The notes under the pieces: model-generated
What the model was told of the DNA's origin: nothing
The model's database searches: none
Seen by the model: only the letters and a program-made list of their open reading frames with translations
Position numbers and translations under genes: made by a program
Part shown: positions 35,806-47,097 of the stretch, piece by piece
How positions within the stretch are numbered: the stretch's first letter is position 1
Layout of the letters: the number at the start of each line of letters is the position of its first letter
Assembly: GCF_030272615.1 (NCBI RefSeq)
Contig: NC_081406.1
Coordinates: forward strand, 398,738,939 to 398,802,938
Direction: 5' to 3'
From: Cryptomeria japonica
Taxonomy: Eukaryota > Streptophyta > Pinopsida > Cupressales > Cupressaceae
Length of the DNA: 64,000 bases

Positions 35806-37090
35806 TGTTAGGATAACCGATGAACAACTGAGAGGGGGGGAGTGAATCAGTTGTTAACAAATTATAACTTTTAATCCACAATAAAACCTTAAACAAATCA
35901 AGTACCGGTAAAACATATACAGATGCTGGTAGGAACAGATATCGGTAAACAATACAACTTAACATTTAACCAGATAATCAATGCAAAGTAACCATGCCAC
36001 ATAACACAATGATTTGTACGTGGAAAACCCAGAAAGGGGAAAACCACGGTGGGAAGCCTACCCATAGTTAGATGATACTTCTGCAAAAAGTATGTGTTAC
36101 AATGAGGGGCCTACACTTCAAGGAAGGCACACTTCCTAGAGCATACTGCTCATTACAAAAGAGTCTCACTGACTACAGAGAGGCTACAACCATCTCAAGA
36201 TAAATGGACAACAATCCAATAGAGTGAACTGCTAGAAATAGCATCTACCATGCCTGATTACAATCCCGATTAAGCTCAGTACCGGAGGACTAAATCCTCT
36301 TTTGAATCCAATTCAATCACCAATGATAGAACAACACCTATGCCTGAATGATATTACAATATTCACACATTACATTCCTTGACCATGACCTTTCCAATAA
36401 CCATGATTCTTTACAAAGAGTTTCTACCTCTTGTTTATATAAACCCTAAGGCCTAAACCGATTAGGTCAGCCACCTAAAATATATTACAATAAGATCATT
36501 ACACAATTTCATATTACAATGATATGCCATGTCGTCTTAAGACCAAAACAACAATAATAAATCCATAAATCCTCTTGAAACATCCCGGTAACATGTAGAG
36601 TACATGTTAACATGATACCGGTCCATAACCTGGATAGGTAGTGGACCTATTCTGTGTTCACCACACCAAAGCAATGTCTTCAAATAGTTGAAGCATGATC
36701 AAAGAACATCTTCAACATCCTAAAACCCATGAAGAAGCTGCACCAACACCAACTATGCGTCTTGTCATGATTCCTTAATGAAAGCTCTGTCGGTAAAGCC
36801 TTAAACTAGTGTCGATAAGGGTTTACCAGAGTGTATGATATCATTCTATTACCAAGCCAATACCAACTGACCAAAACATGCTCATGGAGCATATAAAACA
36901 TGAAATCAAATATACTTCACTGATCCAAACATGCCGGAAGTGTCCAACAGATAGTCTCTTTTGCTGGTAACACTAGATCTTCTACCGGTAACCAAAACTT
37001 GTCTGTCACTAACCAACCATAATAGCTAGTGTTGACATCAATGATAAAACATCAATGCAACACATAATTGATTTATTTATTTTGCCAACA
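35806..37090 (-). repeat. 3' LTR of the copia element
   Basis: Has the inverse of the TTCAC-poly-C-TC block near its left edge (GAGAGGGGGGGAGTGAATC, about 35830) and the conserved GGAAAACCCAGAAAGGGGA block near 36022. Confidence 0.95.
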
Positions 37091-37330
37091 ATCTCCCCCT
37101 TTGGCATTGATGGCAACACTAGATGTGAAAAACATCTGTACCAAGAAATGCCAAACAAGTCTCCCCCTATGGAAGACAACCAACAATCAATACAATCAAT
37201 AGCTCTCCCCCTGTGAATAATTTTTCACATTACTATCACTCCCCCTTTGACATCAATGCTAGAAAACTGATAAAAATATCAAAGCAATGATATAAACTTC
37301 TGAATCTCAAAGCTGACTACTCCCCCTAAG
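37091..37330 (-). other. 3' non-coding region with five polypurine-like motifs
   Basis: On the plus strand CTCCCCCT appears at 37093, 37161, 37203, 37239 and 37320, i.e. AGGGGGAG on the element strand. The one at 37093 abuts the LTR and reads GCCAAAGGGGGAGATTG, matching the element A tract. Confidence 0.9.
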
Positions 37331-37469
37331 TAGTAGCACCAATCATCAATGCTGAAATGAATAATGTCTCTAGTAATGCATGTCAGACTGATGACAAACT
37401 TCATCAATCAAGTCTCTGTTGGAGGGGCATAAACCCCTAACCTGTCTCTCAAATACTCAAATGATTCCT

Positions 37470-39240
37470 TAGACAACTATTTAGTGAATATGTCTGCAAT
37501 CTGTTCTTTAGTGTTCACATAAACCAATTTGACTTCCTTTGCTTCAACCTTGTCCTTCAGAAAGTTATGCTTTATTGAAATATGCTTAGTCTTAAACTGA
37601 AATACTAGATTCTTAGACATATCAATAGCTGCAAAGTTATCATAGTAGATAAATATCAGTTCACTACAATTTACCCTAATATCCTTCAACATTTTCTTCA
37701 TCCACAAGACTTGAGTGCAATTAGTTGTTGTTGCAACATACTCAGCTTTTGCAGTAGATAAAGAAATGCATGACCATTTTTTGTTAATCCATGAAACCAG
37801 TTTCTTTCCAAGAAAGAAAGCTCCACCAGAAGTGCTCTTCCTGTCATCAGTATCACCTACCCAATCTGAGTCAGTATATGCACATAAAGTGAAATCATCA
37901 TTTCTAGAATACCATAAACCATATTCTATTATTCCTTGCGAATACTAGAATATCCTCTTTACTACACATTCATGATTTTCTTTAGGATTACTTTAATATC
38001 TTGAAACAATTCTTACTACATTCATAATATCAGGTCTAGTCTGAGTTAAATATAATAGACCACCAATCATAGACTTATACCTTGTCAGATTTAGTGTTGT
38101 AGAAGTATCCTTGATAGATAATTTCTCACTTGTAGCCATAGGAGTACTTACCGGTTTGGAATTCTCCATACCAAATTTTTTCAACAATTCCCTTTGATAC
38201 TTAGTTTGACACATAAAAATGCCTTTGTCAGTTTAAGTAATCTACAAATCTAAGAAAACTTTCATCTCACCAATCATGGACATTTCAAATTTATTCTTCA
38301 TGTTGTTAGCAAATTCCATGCACAGTTTATCTTCTCCTCCAAAAATGATATCATCAACAAAAACATCAATAATCAAAATATCATTATCAGTGATCTTATA
38401 ATATAGATTACTATCAACACTGCCTTTAGTAAAACCAAGCTTCAAAAGATATTTATCCACCCTTGCATACCAAGCTCTAGGATCCCGTTTCAATCCATAT
38501 AAAGCTTTCTTCAATCTAAAAACCATATCTTTATCATCTGTCAGTGAAAATCCATTAGGTTGCTCAATATAAACTTCTTCCTCAAGATCACCATTCAAAA
38601 ATGCACATTTGACATCCATTTGATAAACCTTATTGTTCTTATAAGCTACATAGGCAAGAAATAGTCTAACAACTTCAATTCTAGCTACAGGTGCAAATGT
38701 CTCACCATAATCAATTCCTTCATTTGAGAATATCCTTTACAAATCAATCTAGCCTTGTTCCTTGTAACTTGACCATCATCATTCAGTACCAATGTTTATC
38801 CTTACAAGATTCAAAAACAGTTGCCAATTTAACTTGAGAAATAAGACATAACTCTTTATTTGCCAGTTTTCTTCTTGTCATAACTCCCTTGTTTCTATCT
38901 TCAATAATTTGATCTTTAGAATAATTTAATCTTACGTACCTAGGTGTCTTTTTAACTTCAGGTTCACTGCTTTGATCATCAGTCATAATTGAATTTTTTG
39001 ATTGTTCCGGTGTAACTATCTCAGCTTCCTATACCGGTTGAGGCATTACTGGTTTAGTTATGATCATTTCCACTGCTGGTTCCCTGTCATATGATATAGA
39101 ATGATTTATGTATTGTTCATCCACTTTCACATTAGGACTCTCCACAATTTTGTGCAATCTTTTGTAATAACATCTATATGCTTTGCTCTGAATTGAATAA
39201 CCAAGAAAGATCCCTTCATCACATCTAGGATCAAACTTTC
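37470..39240 (-). pseudogene. Copia reverse transcriptase and RNase H remnant
   Basis: The best RT part is 38619-38242 (minus), with [20 protein letters not shown] at its start and the catalytic FVDDIIFGG about 90 residues later, where the usual Tyr is Phe. After one stop the frame resumes at 38214 with SMIGGLLYLTQTRPDI (the RT-RH connection). RNase H follows with a KSTSGGAFFLG-like motif near 37830 and ends with the copia C-terminal sequence EQIADIFTK at 37477. Upstream, 38986-38783 holds the linker between integrase and RT. Stops near 38220, 37950 and 37710 and a gap of similarity near 38740 break the frame. RT-RH would copy element RNA in the particle. Dead copy. Confidence 0.9.
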
Positions 39241-40434
39241 CTATTGAATCATCCCTTTTGATATAGCATTTACTTCTAAATTTTTTGAATACTTAATAGT
39301 AGGTGTATGTCCAAACCATAGTTCATAAGGGGTCTTATCGGTCTCACCTTTGATGTGAACTTTGTTGAATGTGTAGACTGATGTACTCACTACTTCTCTC
39401 CAGTAGATATGAGGCAATTTTTCTTCCGTCATCATAGATCTAGATGCATCCAAAATGGTTCTATTCTTTCTTTCAACTACTCCATTTTGCTGAGGAGTCC
39501 TAGGTGTAGATAGTTGTCTCTTGATTCCATTTGTCTCACAATAACTATTAAATTCATGAGAAATGAACTCACTGCCATGATTTGATCTTAGACATTTGAT
39601 TTTCAATCCAGTTTCATTTTCAACCTTCACTTTAAAGATCTTGAATTTCTCAAAAGCTTCAGACTTCTCCCTTAGAAAATTCACCCACATCATTCTAGAA
39701 TAATCATCAATAATCAACATGAAATACCTACCACCTTGAAAGCTTCTAGTCCTTACTGGACCACATGAGTCAGTGTGAATCAAATCAAGTACATCATTAA
39801 ATTTATCATGTATGCTCTTACAATAACTTCTGACTTTCTTACCCAATTGACATTCCCTACATACCGGATTATGAGGCTTCATAATCTTAGGTATATCTCT
39901 AACTACCTTAGTTGAACTGATCTTAACAATACAATCAAAATTAACATGACACAACCTCTTATGCCATAGCCAACTCTCATCAATATGAGCAATCAAACAT
40001 GTCTTATTACCAGTGTTCAAGTGAAAGATATTACTTCCTGTCTGAATACCGGTTGCAATCTCCAAACCAATCTTGTTAGTGATTTTGCATTTTCTATCTT
40101 TAAACTGAAGTTGAAAACCCTTATCAACCAATTGACCAACACTCAAAAGATTATGCCTTAAACCTTCTATATAATAGACATTATCAGTGTTATGCTTTCC
40201 ATCCAAAGAAATAATACCTCTACCTTTGATCATACATGGCTTGTCATCTCCAAATCCGACTTGACCACCATTGTATTCTTGCGGGGATAGAAATATCCCT
40301 TTATCTTCAGTCATATGATGTGAGCATCCACTATCAATTAGCCATTCATCCTTATCTTCAACTTTTGTTGCTAGGGCTTTTTCTTCATTCTTGATAGCCG
40401 GTTCTAGTTCATCTTCCTTCAAAGCATAGAACAC
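39241..40434 (-). pseudogene. Copia protease-integrase, 397 open codons
   Basis: The longest intact stretch of this element. The aspartic protease has WLIDSGCSHHMT at residues 31-42. The pre-integrase zinc region follows (HKRLCHVNFDCI then CRECQLGK, the HHCC pattern), near residues 155-200. The catalytic core has its first Asp in IHTDSCGP and its Glu in QQNGVVERKNR. The second Asp is missing: RSDNGGEF of the family reads RSNHGSEF here, an Asp-to-Asn change. The frame runs to the GKE-rich linker and stops at 39241. Protease would cut the polyprotein and integrase would insert the DNA. The lost Asp predicts an inactive integrase even though the frame is open. Confidence 0.9.
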
Positions 40435-40509
40435 CCATTCTTTTCCATTTCCAGATCCACTAGCAAAGTCTTCTGTCGGTTCATCTCTAGAGTCATCAGT
40501 TACTCCTTC

Positions 40510-41550
40510 CTCATTTGCTATGTAGCATGTTTACTCTTCTTGAATCTATATCTGTTCAGGCTAGGCATAAACGATTTCTTAATGCTTTCCTCAAACCTTG
40601 CATTCCTTTCAGGACATCTAGATGCAAAATGACCAATCTTGTTACATGCAAAACATTTAAAAGGTTCTCTTCCTTCATACTTACTTCCAGTTGGTCCTTT
40701 AGGTATTCTTCTAGCAAATAAGTCTTCAAGTTGCTCAAGTTCTTCATCTTCTTTCCTCGTGTCTTCCAATTCTTTTGCATATAGGGATTTTCGATCACTT
40801 TTTTTGGTAGATGTTGATGATGATGCATGAAAAGAAGGTTCAAACTTTATAGCTCTAGAAGATCCAAATTCTTCAAGCTCAAAAGCAGATTATTTCCCAA
40901 TTAGAATGTCTCTATTAACTGAGGTGTTTGCCATTGTTTTTAACTCATTAATTGCAGTTCCCTTCATCTTGTAAGCCGGTGGAAGGGCTCTCAAGACTTT
41001 GGAAACTATTTCATCTTCACTTAGAAATCCTCCACAATATTGAATTCCCATAACAATCTCATTTACTCTTTCCATAAACACAACAATTCTTTTATTATCT
41101 TTCATTTTCAAGTTTTCATATCTTACTCAATAACCATCAAGTTTAGCAATTTTGATCGTAGGATCACCTTCATTCAAAGTTTGCAATTTTTCCAACATAA
41201 CCTTAGTCGATGATTTGTCAGTCAATCCCATAATCTATTGATCAGTAAGTGCACACAAGAGGGATTCTCTAGCTGTGCAAACATTTTCAATATTGTTATC
41301 TAGGTCTGTAGGAGAAGGATTGCCAGATGCTAGATCATAAGGTGTGTATCCTTTCTCAGTGATCTCCCAAGTATCCTTTCCAAGATATATAAGATGAGTC
41401 TCCATTCAAATTTTCCATATCCCATAATTTGTTCCATCAAGCTTAGGGATTTCTCTTCTAAAAATAGTTGCCAGTGGATTAGAAGTGTTAGTTGTCTTAG
41501 GATCTACCTCAAGCAGTTAAGCTTCTACAAAAGAGGACCAAAGATCTAAT
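40510..41550 (-). pseudogene. Copia gag remnant with one CCHC knuckle
   Basis: Minus-strand frames from about 41460 contain the copia gag N-terminal pattern (KLDGTNYGIWK, then METHLIYLGK). The UBN2-type core is at 41111-40890 (FMERVNEIVMGIQYCGGFLS and LRALPPAYK), and a single knuckle CFACNKIGHFASRC lies near 40655-40614. It is broken by stops near 41430, 41230, 41130 and 40895. It would form the particle shell and bind RNA. The start codon was not fixed. Confidence 0.85.
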
Positions 41551-41554
41551 ACCA
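41543..41554 (-). other. Primer-binding site, Met type
   Basis: Minus strand reads TGGTATTAGATC, two mismatches from TGGTATCAGAGC, two bases from the 5' LTR edge at 41557. Confidence 0.85.
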
Positions 41555-41556
41555 AT

Positions 41557-42825
41557 TGTTAGGATAACTGGTGAACAAATGAGGGGGGGGGGGGTGAATC
41601 AGTTATTAATAGATTATAACTTTTAATCCATAATACAACCTTAAACAAATCAAGTAGCGGTAAAACATATATAGATGTCGGTAGGAACAGATACTGGTAA
41701 ACAATACAACTTAACAATTAAACAAATAATTAATGCAAAGAAACAATACCACATAACACCATGATTTGTATGTGGAAAACCATGGTGGGAAGCCTACCCA
41801 TAGTCAGATGATACTTCTATAGAAAGTATGTGTTACAATGAGGGGCATGTACTTACAGGAAGGCACACTGCCTAGAGCGTACTGCTCATTACAAAAGAGT
41901 CTCACCGACTACAGAGAGGCTACAACCATCTCAATATAAATGGACAACAATCCAATAGAGTGAACTGCTAGAAATAGCATCTACCATGCCTGATTACAGT
42001 CCCGGGTAAGCTTAGTGTCAGAGGACTAAGTCCTCTTCTAAATCCAATTCGATCACCAATGATCGACCAACACCTATTCCTGAATGATATTACAATATTC
42101 ACACATTACATTCTTGACCATGACCTTTCAATTAACCATGATTCTTTACAAAGAGTTTCTACCTCTTATTTATACAAACCCTAAGGCCTAAACCGATTAG
42201 GTCGACCACCTAAAAAAAATTACAATAAGATCATTACATAATTCCATATTACAATGATATGTCATGTCAGCTTAAGATCAAAACAACAATAAAAAATCCA
42301 TAAATCCTCTCAAAACATCCCAGTAACATGTAGAGTACACATTAGCATGATACCGGTCCATAACCTAGATAGGTAGCGGACCTATTCTGGGTCCACCACA
42401 CCAAAGCAATGTCTTCAAGAAGTTGAAGCACAATCAAAGAACGTCTTCAACATCCTGAAATCCATGAAGAAGCTGCACCAACACCAACTATGCATCCTGT
42501 CACGATTCCTTAATGAAATCTCTATCAATAAAGCCTTAAACCAGTGCCGGTAAGGGTTTACCAGAGTGTATGATAGCAACTGATTACCAAGCCAATACCA
42601 ACTGACCAAAACATGCTCATGGAGCATATAACACATGAAATCAAATATACTTCACTGATCCAAACATGTCGGAAGTGTCCAACAGATAGTCCCTTCTGCT
42701 AGTAACACTAGATCTTCTACTGGTAACCAAAACTTGTCTGTTGGTAACCAACCATAATAGCTAGTGTTGACATCAATGACAAAACATCAATGCAACATAT
42801 AATCAATTCATCCATTATGGCAACA
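41557..42825 (-). repeat. 5' LTR of the copia element
   Basis: Pairs with 35806-37090. Its homopolymer is 12 G (about 41583-41594) against 7 in the 3' LTR. Confidence 0.95.
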
Positions 42826-42830
42826 GTTTA

Positions 42831-45740
42831 GACATTTAGTTTACTTGCTTTGCTTGCATTGTTTCTTTCATTCATTTTTTAGGCAAGAGGATGACTTAAA
42901 TAACACCTTTATTAATTCTCTCCCTCCTAAATATGAAGGATTAATAAATAGTGCTATCCCCTCTCCCAAAATTCACCCTACCCATAAGGACATCATTATT
43001 GAAGAAGATATTTTTAACACTCCTCCTAATGATCTCCCTATTTGGGATGAACCATTGGATGATGATGTTGATTATTCTCTTAATTTGTTTCTCCCAAATT
43101 AGAGTACCTTGGTGAAATAAAATGATATTATGGTAAAAAAGGGTGATATGATTGACCAATCCCTTAATAACACTTCCCCTCCCCAAATCGGCTCTACTCA
43201 TGATGATATCCTATTAAAAAAAGAGATTGTTAACATTTGTTTCAAAGGTCTCCCTCTCAAGGATGAATCTTTGAAGAATAATGTTGATCCTTCTCCTAGA
43301 GTGTACCCCACATGTGGATCCTTTAGTGATAGAGGAAGATACTATAGATACCTTTCTTAGTCACATTATGCCTTATTTCAATAACCTTCCCTCTAGGGAT
43401 GAAGCATTAATGCCTACTCCTAGTCCATCTCCCAAAATTGATCCTATCCATGATAATATTTTGATCTAAGAAGAGACTATAAAAAATTCTATGAATAATT
43501 CCCATAATATGAGTAATGTTGATCCTTATCCTAAAATTCACACCCCTTGTAAGGATACTTTGGAACAAGAGAATGATCTTAGGTCACAAGGACTTGATTT
43601 CATTAATACTCCTTTCTATGAGGATTTCCATTTCATCCAATCCAAAGAAAAACCTATTCATGAAGAAATGTTTAAGGTTGATAATCCTCTTTATGAGCTA
43701 CCTCATGATTTTATCTCTACTAGACCTTATTTACATGTTGTCAAACCTTCTTCAATCAATATGATACATGTGAATCATTATGAAACATCTAATAAACCCC
43801 TCTTCATAGTTCAAGCTACTAGTCCTTCTCCAAATTCTAAATCTCTTAACAAGCCTCTCTTTATGGTTCAAGGTGGTTATAATAATGATTCATTTTGTAC
43901 TCCTGACAAACCATTTATTAATATGCAAGGAGGATATCCCACTAAGACTCCTTATGAGTATGACAAACAAATAACCCAAGAGAGTTACAATTCAGTTGCT
44001 CACACATATAATACACAAAACAATAGGCAACCTAATCCTTATTCCTTATTTACTTCCCACCACTTCTCAACCTATTCTTCCACCAACACCTCGTATATCA
44101 CAAACTCTTGGTAAAGAGTATGACCTTAGTGAAAAACTTAAAGCTACTCCTACCAATATTTTTCTTTGGTATCTAATTCAAACTTCATATATACATCATG
44201 GAATGTTACAAGATGCTTTAAAGAACTTAGATGTCCCACCCGTGGTGACACCTAATAGCATGGCTTCTTTGATTGATCATATGAAAGAATCTAAAGCTCA
44301 AATTGTATTCACACAAGATGAGTTACCCTCCCATGAGATTCAACACCAATATGATCCTCTTATGATTATTGTTCTTATCAATGGTAATGATATAAGAAGA
44401 ACCTTAGCACACAATGGATCTAGCCTTATTATTTGTAGTATGGACTTATTACGTAAGATTAAGGTGGGTCCTTCTTCTACTCAACCCGATTCTCTTACTA
44501 TTTGTGACTTTGACAATATTTCTGAAAAATCTTTAGGTATTATTACATTTCCTATTAAGGCGGGACCTATTATTTTACCTACACTTATTCATGTCATGCT
44601 TTATAAGCTCACCTACAATCTTCTATTAGGATGACCTTGGCTTCATAGTATGTTGGTTGTCCCTTCTACTCTTTATCGTACCATCAAATTCATTTATAAC
44701 AATAAGATGTATACTTTGTTTGCTAATACCAATTTACAACCTTCATTGAAAACCTCATCTTCTTGTTCAACTACTTCGAATCATTCTTTAAATACTCCTA
44801 CATATTCAAGTACTCATACTTCTTCAAGTACTCATACTTCTTCAAGTACTCCTAATTATTATTCCACTCAAATTGAAACACCATCTCCTCCTAAAGATGC
44901 TTTTTCACCAGAACAAGTGCTCTTGGAAGGTGATAGGGGGACCTTAGATTCTACATCTACCTTTGTAGGAGAATATAAAGTTCCTCCAAGAGATCCTAAG
45001 ACTAAAAAGGAAGATAATATGGTGGAAACTAAAAAGCAATCCACTTTGTCTAAACAACTAAGTAACAATTTTGTGGTTGCTTCTAATTCAAACACTTCTT
45101 CATAATCTTCTTCTAATTCATCTAATTATGGCATTGAGATCTATGAGGCCCCACCATCTCTTTCTGATTTGGCATCTCTTTATGGTTTGGGTTTTCACAT
45201 CTAGCTAAAAGTGAATATAATGATAATGGTTGTGGTGCAAATGAACAAGGAATTAAGGTTCCTTTAGAAAATAACATACGTGAATCCACATTTGGACTTG
45301 GATATAATCCTTCAAAGCCTACCAAAGCTTCTAAAAGAATATCTCTCAATGTCGATGCTATATTTAGTAGAAATTATAACCTCATCTCAATTTATCATGA
45401 GGAAATTATGGTGATTGACAACTCTCTTTATGAATATCCTCAAGAGATTTCCAATGCCACTTATGAGGCTTTATCTTCTATTCATTCTAATATCCTCTCT
45501 TATAGAAACAAGTCCCTAATGAATTATAATTGTCCCTATCCTAAGTTTTCCTCTATGTATGAGAAAATTTGTGTTCAAGAGGAATGTGACTTAGTGGCCT
45601 ATTCTTCTCCTACTAGAAACTACTTTCCTGATCAAGACATTCCAATACTCATCATCTTATACATGTTTTTTCTCACATTGAGTGTAGAGAATTTCACAGA
45701 CCATATTCAAATCCTCTGTCCAATATATCTTATATTTAAA
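42831..45740 (+). pseudogene. Gag-protease-like remnant of the gypsy element
   Basis: Several overlapping frames cover this stretch. From 42890 to 43560 a motif like SPKIxPTHKDIIIEEDI followed by LPxxDE recurs about every 45-50 residues, a degenerate internal protein repeat. From 43491 to 44114 the frame is Pro/Asn/His-rich. At 43996-44634 an aspartic-protease domain can be read: the active-site region TLAHNGSSLIICS has His where the family has Asp, and downstream YNLLLG then PWLH match the usual end of the domain. A Ser/Thr-rich tail (44650-45105) follows. Around 45290-45330 FGLGYNPSKPTKA resembles a G-patch fragment. No RT or integrase follows, so the element seems to have kept only gag-protease. 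Confidence 0.65.
44806..44859 (+). repeat. 18-bp tandem repeat in the Ser/Thr-rich tail
   Basis: TCAAGTACTCATACTTCT starts at 44806, 44824 and 44842 (third copy diverging at its end). Encodes repeated Ser/Thr. Confidence 0.9.
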
Positions 45741-47097
45741 TAACATTAGTGGCTATTATGTTTCTCCTTATCATGTGACATTGGTATCTTACCTATTCGG
45801 GTCTCATTGTCATTCATGATAGTAAACTTTCACATGCAATAATACTTTGGAAGCAACATAATAGCCTTATTTTGTCCCATCTCTTGTCTCTATGTGTGGG
45901 GGAAAGAATGAATTCAAACATATCCCCTTCTTAAGATTAAAAAATTCCCCCTTTGTGAAGTAGTGTCTTCTATAAGGATCTCCTATTGATCAAAGAGTTA
46001 TATATCCCTATTCAGAGTTTCGTCTCTCATATTGGAACAAGCATGAGGATCTTAAGTACATATCCTTAATTGAGACCTTCTTCCTTGGTGTGGAAGTCTA
46101 CAATAATTCATCAAATTATTTTCTTCATTAAGTGGTATCTTTTATAATGAACCCTTCTATGTTGTGGACATGCTTATCCCTGGTGAGGATCTCTTTCCTT
46201 CTTTTAGAAGAGTTTTCCTTTTATAAATGATCCCTCTTTGATGTCTTTGCCTCTATGTTTGGGGGACAAGGGTGATATTTCTATCTTCTATCTCTTAAAC
46301 CAATAATTCAACTTTCCCTTGTTGAGTTGCATTTTTCATTTGATGTCATTTCTTGTGTAGAATGTGTGTGTTCCTTGTTAGGAACTATTCATTGTTTGAA
46401 ATAATACATCTTTCATGAATAATCTCTCCTTAGTGAAAGTGCATAATCCTTCACTAAGAATCTACTTTTTCCTAAATGTTGGAGAAAGTGTGTATTCTTC
46501 TTTTCCTTCTCCTCTTACTAAAGATGTTATCTTTATCAAATATTCCATCTATTCTCAAAGGTGGATGTCTTTGGATAATGATATATTTCTCCTTCACAAT
46601 TTATAAGGTAATTATTTTCCAAACCCTAATTATGCTTTTTCCCCTTAATCTTTCATCCTGTGTTAGAGAGATCCAATCCTCACACTATTGGTTGTCTTGG
46701 AATTATTCTTTAGTTCTCTTTCTTACCAAATTATTCTCCATTGGTTTTTATCTTATATCAAACCTTGTTGTGAGCATTTGTCATCAATTTTTCCTTCACA
46801 ATTTGATGTAGTAAACATGATACCCTGTTTCAACTCACTAATTAGCAAGCCAAAATAGGGGGAGCATATAGCTACCCTTGAATTTCATCATTTCCTTAGT
46901 AATAATTTAGGTGATTTTTTTAATTTTATCTAACAATGTGGTTTTGTAGGATGCAATTCCTAACAATGTTCTACATATACCGTTGGGGGCTTCATTTGAA
47001 ACCTTATCGATATATCCTTTTTCATGAATGTTTACTTTTTTGTACTTTATCTTGCATATGCATGTAGTATCAAATGATCACTAAAGTGGGGGCTAAA
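45741..47097 (+). other. 3' non-coding region of the gypsy element with polypurine tract
   Basis: No domain found. CTCTATGTGTGGGGGAA (about 45889), CTCTATGTTTGGGGGAC (about 46251) and AAAATAGGGGGAGCA (about 46852) are polypurine-like repeats. AAAGTGGGGGCT at 47083-47094 lies three bases before the 3' LTR and is the likely tract in use. Confidence 0.65.

Larger units (their letters stand above)
35806..42825 (-). mobile_element. Complete but inactive Ty1/copia element, SIRE/Maximus-like
   Basis: LTRs at 35806-37090 (1,285 bp, 3' LTR) and 41557-42825 (1,269 bp, 5' LTR) both read TGTTAGGATAAC...GCAACA on the plus strand and are clearly alike throughout. A perfect target duplication GTTTA lies at 35801-35805 and 42826-42830. 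On the minus strand come a primer site, gag, protease, integrase, RT and RNase H, then a polypurine tract. The IN-before-RT order marks it as copia. Stops and a changed integrase catalytic residue make it inactive, but close LTR similarity suggests that it is among the younger insertions here. It splits the internal region of the gypsy element. Confidence 0.95.

Noticed and set aside
37715-37948. Plus-strand ORF
   Set aside because: Shadow of copia RNase H on the minus strand.
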